From: Cyanobacteriota bacterium
Lineage (GTDB): Bacteria; Cyanobacteriota; Cyanobacteriia; PCC-6307; Cyanobiaceae
Assembly (NCBI GenBank): GCA_026389255.1
Contig: JAPLIF010000284.1
Location: forward strand, 1 to 5,672
Direction of reading: 5' to 3'
Length of the DNA stretch: 5,672 nucleotides
The stretch's first letter is position 1; every line of letters starts with the position of its first letter. The notes under the pieces were generated by a model. That model saw nothing but the letters and a program-made list of their open reading frames with translations, ran no database searches and was not told the DNA's origin. The position numbers were made by a program, and so were the translations under genes. Of this stretch, positions 1-5,050 are shown in pieces.

Positions 1-1131
1 GAAGATCTTGTGCTGCAGCAATCACGGTTTTGGGCCAGTGCCATCACCTGGTCCCTGATGGGGGTTACGGCCTTCGGGCTGGCCTGGTTGGCCCTGGCCA
101 AAACAGAAGAGATCGTCACTGCCCCAGGCAAACTCGAGCCCCTGGGGGTTGTCAAGGAAGTGCAGATGCCCGTTGGCGGGGTGGTGGAACAAGTGCTGGT
201 CAAGGAAGGCCAGCAAGTGAGCAGGGGACAAACATTGTTGATGCTGGATACGGAAACGACCCGAGATCGGCAGCAAAGTATGGTCAAAAGTATCGCCTAT
301 AAAGAGCAGCAAGTGCTGCTTAAACGCGAAGAACTCCTCCGTTATCTTGATACCAACAGCACCGAGCAACGGGTTCTGGCCGAAAGCCTGGGCCTTGAAA
401 CCGAAGTCTTATCAAGATTAGAAGTCTTGAATAAGGAGGGTGCCACCGCAGAACTTCAGTACCTGGGGCAGCGCCAGAAGGTTCAGGAGGTGCGCGGCAA
501 GCTGGAGGAATCGCGGGTGGATCGGCTTCGACAGCAGGCCCTGCTGATGCAGGGGGTTCGGCAGTTGCAAAGCGAGCTGACCGATTTACGCAGCAAATTG
601 ATCGAACTCAATGTCAACATCCGCTATCAGGAAATCAAGGCACCGGAATCAGGGGTGGTGTTTGAACTCAAGTCTCGCGCCAAGGGATTCGTCGCCCAGA
701 CCAGTGAACCGGTGATGAAGATTGTGCCGTTTGATCGACTCGAAGCGCGGGTGGAGGTGCCGAGTAGGGAGATCGGTTTTGTCTCCATCAATAAACCAGC
801 CGAGATCAGCATTGATTCTTTCCCTGCCTCCGATTTCGGCGTCCTGCAGGGCACCGTGCGTCGCATCGGTTCCGATGCCCTGCCTCCAGACCAGCTGAAG
901 ACGTTCTACCGCTTTCCTGTGGACATCAAGTTGGATCCCAACAGCCTGATCCCTTGCCCATCGGGAACAGATTCCGAACAAAAAGTCTGTTTCAAACCCA
1001 GTAAGGGCAATGCCCTGCCCCTGCAAGTGGGGATGTCCTTGACGGCTAACATCAAATTACGCAAGGTAACCTACCTGCAATTGCTGCTACAAAATTTCCG
1101 CGACAAAGCCAAATCCCTGCAGCGCATCTGA
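1..1131 (+). CDS. HlyD-family periplasmic adaptor (membrane-fusion) protein, 5' end missing
   Basis: This family bridges an inner-membrane ABC exporter and an outer-membrane channel in type I-like secretion. The frame is open to base 1 (codons for E-D-L precede a GTG at 10), so the true start is probably upstream; numbering here is from that GTG. One membrane segment lies at residues 8-30. A lipoyl/barrel-sandwich half follows at about 34-80 (TAPGKLEP, PVGGVVEQVLVKEGQQV), then a long charged helical hairpin at about 82-205. The second lipoyl half is at 206-240 (IKAPESGVV), followed by a beta-barrel domain and a family-typical end (LQVGMSLTANIKLRK). Cys316 and Cys327 flank a short insertion near the C-terminus. 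The partner ABC transporter is not in the window, so the cargo is unknown; bacteriocin or protein export is the usual role. The gene is less GC-rich than the TVP38 and glycerate kinase genes. Family is sure, substrate is not. Confidence 0.9.
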   Translation, partial: EDLVLQQSRFWASAITWSLMGVTAFGLAWLALAKTEEIVTAPGKLEPLGVVKEVQMPVGGVVEQVLVKEGQQVSRGQTLLMLDTETTRDRQQSMVKSIAYKEQQVLLKREELLRYLDTNSTEQRVLAESLGLETEVLSRLEVLNKEGATAELQYLGQRQKVQEVRGKLEESRVDRLRQQALLMQGVRQLQSELTDLRSKLIELNVNIRYQEIKAPESGVVFELKSRAKGFVAQTSEPVMKIVPFDRLEARVEVPSREIGFVSINKPAEISIDSFPASDFGVLQGTVRRIGSDALPPDQLKTFYRFPVDIKLDPNSLIPCPSGTDSEQKVCFKPSKGNALPLQVGMSLTANIKLRKVTYLQLLLQNFRDKAKSLQRI

Positions 1132-1308
1132 ATGAACCGGCCTGGGCCAATCCTACCCACCACGATCGCCCGCTGGATCAAGACCGATTGTGGCCGATCC
1201 CAATACCTGGAACTGGCCGCCCGGCCGGGCCCCCTGGCCAGATTGCGGCTGGCCTGGTTCGTGCTGATCGCCGGGCTGCGCGATTGGCGCTTGGTGGATC
1301 GGCCCTGA
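1132..1308 (+). CDS. Small hypothetical protein (58 aa) directly after the HlyD gene
   Basis: An ATG at 1132 follows the TGA of the HlyD gene (1129-1131) with no gap, and the frame runs 58 codons to TGA at 1306-1308. The protein starts MNRPGPILPTTIARWIKTDC and has a basic, Leu/Arg/Ala-rich second half with a short hydrophobic stretch (LAWFVLIAGL, residues 40-49), too short for a sure membrane span. Third codon positions are mostly G or C, as in the neighbouring real genes. The ORF fills nearly all the space before the convergent TVP38 gene. No Shine-Dalgarno sequence is visible, so translation would rely on coupling to the HlyD stop. I recognise no family. It may be a real small protein of the export locus, or a chance ORF in GC-rich DNA. 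Confidence 0.4.
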   Translation: MNRPGPILPTTIARWIKTDCGRSQYLELAARPGPLARLRLAWFVLIAGLRDWRLVDRP

Positions 1309-1354
1309 GGGCCAACCCCCAGGCTCCCGTCATTCCGCCAGGGCCCTGCGGGCC
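1301..1354. repeat. Two near-identical GC-rich palindromes at the convergent gene ends
   Basis: GGCCCTGAGGGCC (1301-1313) and GGCCCTGCGGGCC (1342-1354) differ at one base. Each can form a 5-bp GGCCC/GGGCC stem with a 3-nt loop. The first holds the stop codon of the 58-codon ORF in its loop; the second lies inside the last codons of the minus-strand TVP38 gene. They may help end convergent transcription, but neither is followed by a T-tract, so they are not textbook terminators. GC-rich coding sequence could also produce them by chance. Confidence 0.4.
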
Positions 1355-1926
1355 GCCCGGTTCACCAGCCATACCGAGGCGATGGTGGCCCCAACCCCCG
1401 CCAGCCGCAAGGCCCAGGTCGCCGGGTCGGCATGGCCGGCAAGCACCGTGCCGAAACGGGCCACATCACCGGCCAGGGCCCCGAGGGCGCAGAACAAGAC
1501 GGTGCCCGGCAAGATGCCGATCAAGCCAAGGCAGTAATCCCGCAAACTGACCTCACTGAGGCCATAGGCCAGATTGAGCAGGCTGAAGGGAAAGGCGGGA
1601 GAAAGGCGCGTCAACAGCACCAATCTGAGACCCTCACGGCTGACTGCCTGTTCAACGGCAAGCCACTTGGGGGCGGCAGCCAGGCGGCGGCGGGCCCAAT
1701 CCCGCAACCAGCTACGACCGAGCAGGAAGACGGCGATGGCCCCCAGGCTCGCCCCAACGAACACCACCAAGCTGCCCAGCAGCGTTCCGTAGAGAGCCCC
1801 GGCCAGCATCGAAGCCCAAACCCCTGGCAGCAACAGGGTGACCCAAAGGGCATAGAAGGGGATGAACAGGGCGGCACCGGCGGTGCTTTGCAGCAGGGGC
1901 AACCAAGGGGCGAGAAGCTCCGACAT
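1330..1926 (-). CDS. TVP38/TMEM64-family (VTT/SNARE-associated domain) inner-membrane protein
   Basis: This is a 198-residue polytopic membrane protein of the TVP38/TMEM64 (DedA-related) family. Bacterial members are poorly defined, with links to envelope homeostasis and lipid scrambling. The VTT domain spans about residues 28-155: LLLPGVWASMLAGALYG (31-47), a Gly-rich membrane segment ending in GRSWLRDWARRRL (70-82), then LLTRLSPAFPFSLLNLAYGL (104-123) with the family's R-x-S/x-P-x-x-P-F pattern. Hydrophobic segments LGLIGILPGTVLFCALGAL (133-151) and a C-terminal one at about 172-188 follow. An in-frame ATG at 2034 would add 36 non-hydrophobic residues. I prefer the ATG at 1926 because AAGGA sits 7 nt upstream and MSELLAPWL begins at the expected place. 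The gene is notably GC-rich and diverges from corA. Confidence 0.88.
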   Translation of the reverse strand: MSELLAPWLPLLQSTAGAALFIPFYALWVTLLLPGVWASMLAGALYGTLLGSLVVFVGASLGAIAVFLLGRSWLRDWARRRLAAAPKWLAVEQAVSREGLRLVLLTRLSPAFPFSLLNLAYGLSEVSLRDYCLGLIGILPGTVLFCALGALAGDVARFGTVLAGHADPATWALRLAGVGATIASVWLVNRAARRALAE

Positions 1927-1982
1927 CACAGGGTCCTTGTAGGCAACTGTCCTAGCCTGAAACCAGTCATCAACGCTGGTGC
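1927..1982. promoter_or_regulatory. Divergent intergenic region between the TVP38 gene and corA
   Basis: These 56 bases separate two divergent start codons and must hold the 5' leaders of both genes. On the minus strand AAGGA (complement of 1934-1938) lies 7 nt before the ATG at 1926 and fixes that start. On the plus side no Shine-Dalgarno sequence precedes the corA ATG at 1983, which is common in cyanobacteria. I could not place -10/-35 boxes with any confidence; promoters may overlap the coding ends. Confidence 0.45.
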
Positions 1983-3119
1983 ATGGCCCGATTGCGGCAG
2001 CAGGCGCATTCCCCCCGCGACAGAGCAAACCCACGGCGGCGACGGCGCAGCCGGGCTAGCAGCAGCTTTCAACAACCAGGCACGCCAATCTTCATCGGCG
2101 ATCAGCGGCTGGAAAACGCCATCCTTGACATCATTGTTTATGGCAGTGAAAGCAGTCAGGAAACACGCGGTCTGCCCCTGCAAGAGTGCCTTCCTTGCCT
2201 TGATCTAGCCGACGCTGGGGAGAGCGTCACCTGGGTGAATGTCAACGGCATCCACGATGTGGGTTTGATTGAAGCACTTGGGGAACATTTTGGACTGCAT
2301 CCGATGACGATTGAAGACATCGTCAACACAGCCCAGAGGCCCAAGTGGGAGGTGTTTTCAAACTACGGCATGTTGGCCCTGAAGATGCTGGACATGGATG
2401 CCAACAAGGAAAGCGTGCGCATCGAACATGTCAGCCTGATTCTGGGCCCGAGTTGGGTGATCTCCTTTTTAGAAGACCAGGGGGATGTTTTCGAATCCGT
2501 GCGCCAGGCCATTCGAACCAATGCTGGCCGCATTCGACGGATCATTCGACGGATGGGCGCTGATTACCTGATGTTTTGTCTGGTCGATGCAGTCGTTGAC
2601 CATTACTTTCTCGTCGTCGAACACATTGGCGACAAGGTAGAACTCCTGGATGATCGACTCCTGGTGGATCCCCGTCAAGACGACATTCAGGTGCTGCATC
2701 GCCATAAGCGGGATCTCCTCAGCCTGCGGCGAGCCGTCTGGCCCCTGCGGGAAGTGCTGAGCTCGGTATCCAAAGACGAATCGCCATTGCTACGCACGGA
2801 GACGAAGGTATTCTGGCGAGATCTCTATGACCATTGTATCCAGGTCATCGATATTGTCGAAACCGCTAGGGATACCCTGGCCAGCATGCATGACACCTAT
2901 CTTTCAAGCATCAGCAACCGCATGAACGAAGTCATGAAGGTGCTGACGATCTTTTCAACGATCTTCATGCCCATCACCTTTATTGCCGGGGTCTATGGCA
3001 TGAATTTTCAATACATGCCAGAGCTGGCCTGGAAGCCGGCCTATTTCATTACCTTGGCGGTCATGGCCCTAATCGCCATCAGCATGGCCTTGTATTTTCG
3101 CCATCGCCGTTGGATCTAA
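1983..3119 (+). CDS. corA: CorA-family magnesium/cobalt channel
   Basis: This 378-residue protein matches the CorA family, homopentameric inner-membrane channels for Mg2+ (and Co2+) uptake. Cytoplasmic funnel motifs include WVNVNGIHD (84-92), LGEHFGLHPMTIEDI (99-113) and a long helix (about 235-320) with QVLHRHKRDLLSLRR (236-250). The diagnostic pore signature Y-G-M-N-F falls at 338-342 (GMN 339-341) after TM1 (319-338). The periplasmic loop MPEL (345-348) and TM2 (about 353-372) come next, with a basic tail RHRRWI. Length is slightly above the roughly 350 residues of Thermotoga CorA, because of an N-terminal extension with ten Arg in the first 24 residues. A stop (TAG, 1953-1955) lies upstream in frame, and ATG 1983 is the first candidate start. 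The gene stands alone, diverging from the TVP38 gene and converging on glycerate kinase 38 nt downstream. Confidence 0.96.
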   Translation: MARLRQQAHSPRDRANPRRRRRSRASSSFQQPGTPIFIGDQRLENAILDIIVYGSESSQETRGLPLQECLPCLDLADAGESVTWVNVNGIHDVGLIEALGEHFGLHPMTIEDIVNTAQRPKWEVFSNYGMLALKMLDMDANKESVRIEHVSLILGPSWVISFLEDQGDVFESVRQAIRTNAGRIRRIIRRMGADYLMFCLVDAVVDHYFLVVEHIGDKVELLDDRLLVDPRQDDIQVLHRHKRDLLSLRRAVWPLREVLSSVSKDESPLLRTETKVFWRDLYDHCIQVIDIVETARDTLASMHDTYLSSISNRMNEVMKVLTIFSTIFMPITFIAGVYGMNFQYMPELAWKPAYFITLAVMALIAISMALYFRHRRWI

Positions 3120-3157
3120 ATCAGAACCGATGGGCGATCTCCGGTGCCCTTGAACTC

Positions 3158-4315
3158 TTAAGGCGTCTGGGGGTCCGCTGCCAGAAACAAGCGCAGCACC
3201 CGCTCCGCCGCATCGGCCAGCAGGGCCGGACTGGCCGCCATCGCCGCCTCCAGGGTCATGGGGCCCGGCACCAGGGACACCATGCTGGTGACACCCATGG
3301 AATAGAGGGCCTCGCTGCCCTCCCCCAGGGAGCCGGCAATCACCACCAGGGGCACGCCCGCCTGGCTGCAGCGGCGCGCCAGACCGCCGATGGTTTTGCC
3401 ACTCAGGGTCTGGCTATCCAGGCGTCCCTCACCACTCAGAACCAGGGAAGCGCCGGCCAGGTGGGCCTCAAAACCGCAGGCCTCCAGCACCAGGTCAATG
3501 CCGCTGCCCGGCGTCGCCCCCAGGAAGCCCATCAGGGTGGCGCCCAGGCCACCGGCCGCCCCGGCACCGGGGAGATCCCGGAGGCTGCGGCCGCAGGCCC
3601 TCTCGATCGGCCCGATCGCGGCCGCCGTGGCCGCCTCCAGCTCGTTGACGATGGCTGGGGTGGCTCCTTTCTGGGGGCCGTACACGGAGGCCGCCCCAGT
3701 GGGGCCCAGCAGGGGGTTGTCCACATCGGCGGCCAGGACCATCGAGCACTCGGCTAAGGCCGGCAGCATCTCGCCTACATCAACATCCGCCACCTCGGCC
3801 AAGGCTGCGCCTGTCATCACGGCATCCATCCAGGAGCCATCGGTGCGCCGAAAGCGAACCCCCAGGGCCTGGGCCAGGCCGGTACCCAGGTCGTGGCTGG
3901 CCGATCCACCCACCGCAAGAATCAGCTGGCGGGCCCCTGCGTCCAGGGCGGCGGCCACCAGTTCACCTGTGCCGTAGGTGGTGGTGTGGCGGGGATCGCG
4001 TTGCTCGGGACGCAAAAGGGGCAATCCGGACGCCGCCGCCATCTCGATGACAGCGGTGCGGCCGCCGTCAAGGAGCCCAAAGAAGGCCTGGACCGGCGGG
4101 CCACCGGGCAGCGGACCCGTCACCCAGCGACGCAACAGGTGGCCGCCGCCGGCGGCCACAAGGGCTTCCGTGGTCCCTTCGCCGCCATCGGCCAGGGGCA
4201 GGGCGACACAGTCGGCGTCTGGGAGTACCCGCTCCACACCGACTCGAAGGGCCTCGCAGACCTGGACAGAGCTGAGGGACCCCTTGAAGGAATCTGGGGC
4301 CAGCAGGATCTTCAT
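3158..4315 (-). CDS. glxK: Glycerate 2-kinase (bacterial GlxK/GarK type)
   Basis: The enzyme phosphorylates D-glycerate with ATP. The bacterial GlxK/GarK type classically gives 2-phosphoglycerate; in a cyanobacterium it would return photorespiratory glycerate to central carbon metabolism. The 385-residue length is typical. Motifs in order: MKILLAPDSFKGSLSS (1-16), PLADGGEGTTEAL (40-52), IEMAAASGL (90-98), TTYGTGEL (112-119), AVGGSASHDLGTGLAQALG (134-152), DVDNPLLGPTGAASVYGPQKG (197-217), GLGATLMGFLGA (256-267) and SGEGRLDSQTLSGKT (294-308). These cover the conserved glycerate- and nucleotide-binding regions. The classical GGSATNDGG appears here as GGSASHDLG, a mild variant that keeps the Asp. 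The ATG at 4315 gives the canonical N-terminus; no Shine-Dalgarno sequence is visible. The gene diverges from cynS across 111 bases and is very GC-rich. Whether it makes 2- or 3-phosphoglycerate cannot be read from sequence alone. Confidence 0.95.
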   Translation of the reverse strand: MKILLAPDSFKGSLSSVQVCEALRVGVERVLPDADCVALPLADGGEGTTEALVAAGGGHLLRRWVTGPLPGGPPVQAFFGLLDGGRTAVIEMAAASGLPLLRPEQRDPRHTTTYGTGELVAAALDAGARQLILAVGGSASHDLGTGLAQALGVRFRRTDGSWMDAVMTGAALAEVADVDVGEMLPALAECSMVLAADVDNPLLGPTGAASVYGPQKGATPAIVNELEAATAAAIGPIERACGRSLRDLPGAGAAGGLGATLMGFLGATPGSGIDLVLEACGFEAHLAGASLVLSGEGRLDSQTLSGKTIGGLARRCSQAGVPLVVIAGSLGEGSEALYSMGVTSMVSLVPGPMTLEAAMAASPALLADAAERVLRLFLAADPQTP

Positions 4316-4426
4316 GGCCGCTGGGGCTTGGGGGAAAAGGGGCAGGGAGCCATCAAGATGTATCTGATATCACTACCGACGCCGAACCCGCGCCCGTAAG
4401 GTCCCCGCGCCCATTCCCCCCAGCGC
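4316..4426. promoter_or_regulatory. Divergent intergenic region between glycerate kinase and cynS
   Basis: These 111 bases must contain both promoters. The only A/T-rich patch is around 4351-4376; it carries the perfect 8-bp palindrome TGATATCA (4365-4372) inside GTA-N11-TAC (4360-4376). Cyanobacterial cyn genes are known to be under NtcA nitrogen control, whose site is GTA-N8-TAC; the spacing here is 11, so this is not a canonical NtcA box. The palindrome could be an operator for another regulator or chance. No Shine-Dalgarno sequence precedes either start. Confidence 0.4.
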
Positions 4427-4870
4427 ATGACCCTATCTCCCATCAGTGCCACCTTGATTGCGGCCAAACGCCGCTAGGGGTTGAGCTTCGCGGAGCTGGG
4501 TGAACGACTTGGCCGGGATGAAGTCTGGGTGGCCAGCCTGGTGCATGGTCAAGCCACCGCTTCAGCCCAGGAGGCCGCGGTGCTGATCGAGGCCCTGGGG
4601 CTGGACCCCGAACTGGCCCAGACCCTGATGGATTACCCCCTGAAGGGAGCGCTGGATCCCTTGATTCCAACCGACCCGCTGCTGTATCGCTTTTACGAGA
4701 TTCTGCAGGTGTATGGCATGCCCCTCAAAGACGTCATTCAGGAAAAATTTGGTGATGGCATCATGTCAGCCATTGACTTCACTCTCAAGGTGGATCAAGA
4801 AGCCTCAGAGGCCGGTGATCGTGTCGTCGTGACGATGAACGGGAAATTTCTACCCTATAAAAAATGGTAA
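4427..4870 (+). pseudogene. cynS: Cyanase (cyanate hydratase) interrupted by an in-frame amber stop at codon 17
   Basis: Cyanase converts cyanate and bicarbonate to ammonia and CO2, detoxifying cyanate and supplying nitrogen. From ATG 4427 the frame reads MTLSPISATLIAAKRR, then TAG (4475-4477), then [18 protein letters not shown] and on to TAA at 4868-4870. Without the TAG it would be 147 residues, the normal size. By analogy with E. coli (AKKDLSF) and Synechocystis (KAKGITF), the TAG replaces a Lys codon, or possibly Gln, so one base change explains it. The catalytic triad is intact: Arg88 (LYRFYE), Glu91 and Ser114 (GIMSAIDF), with the spacing of E. coli Arg96/Glu99/Ser122, and the end LPYKKW is normal. 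Nothing else is decayed, so the lesion is recent, a sequencing error, or tolerated. The only nearby restart is TTG at 4481 (129 residues), which would lose the first helix; AGGGG abuts that TTG, too close for an ideal Shine-Dalgarno. Enzyme identity is certain; functional status is not. Confidence 0.9.
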
Positions 4871-4911
4871 ATGCAGCCCTTAAATAGTCAGCCATGGGTT
4901 AATCGATACAA

Positions 4912-5004
4912 GGCGAGCTGATTCGAACTGCCCGCCATCGCCGGCCCCAGGAATTACACCTGGTTCCATTTCATTCCCTCGGCCCAATCTTGCCAGGGGC
5001 GAGG
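4912..5004 (-). other. Candidate structured RNA element, cobalamin-riboswitch-like on the minus strand
   Basis: The 180 bases between cynS and the MFS gene hold no convincing ORF but contain three stem-loops. Read on the minus strand they are: 5004-4977, nine pairs with one internal mismatch and a 10-nt loop; 4963-4947, CCAGG/CCTGG with a 7-nt loop; and 4936-4912, seven pairs with one G-U and an 11-nt loop containing palindrome TTCGAA. The minus-strand text TGGAACCAGGTGTAATTCC resembles the P3-P4 core of cobalamin riboswitches (GGGAA-n-GGTG-nn-AATCC), and CGAATCAGCTCGCC near the end resembles the closing box. The kissing-loop region (CCGCAACTGT-like) is not recognisable and the element is short, so it may be a variant, a remnant or a coincidence. 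Its 3' side points towards the cynS 3' end, where no minus-strand gene exists. On the plus strand it would lie in the MFS leader. Confidence 0.35.
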
Positions 5005-5050
5005 CCAAAGTGAATAATAGCGATTGGAACAGCCATGATGGACATTCTTT

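Noticed and set aside
1432..2208. Plus-strand frame of 258 codons across the TVP38 gene and the corA start
   Set aside because: The translation is Gln/Gly/Pro-rich and hydrophilic, overlaps a well-supported membrane protein on the other strand and overlaps corA in another frame.
3132..3149. Terminator between corA and glycerate kinase (GGGC...GCCC)
   Set aside because: Only four Watson-Crick pairs plus one wobble with an 8-nt loop and no T-tract; too weak to call.
3110..3757. Plus-strand frame opposite glycerate kinase (215 codons), and a second at 3390-3977
   Set aside because: Both lie antisense to a gene with all the glycerate kinase motifs and give Arg/Gly/Pro-rich translations without domains.
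4360..4376. NtcA box upstream of cynS
   Set aside because: The half-sites GTA and TAC are 11 bases apart rather than 8.
4912..4980. Possible tRNA on the minus strand, suggested by CAGTTCGAATCAG resembling a T-loop
   Set aside because: The TTCGAAT loop has a mismatched T-stem, no 5' acceptor strand pairs with the 3' side, and no D-arm or anticodon arm can be placed at the required distance.
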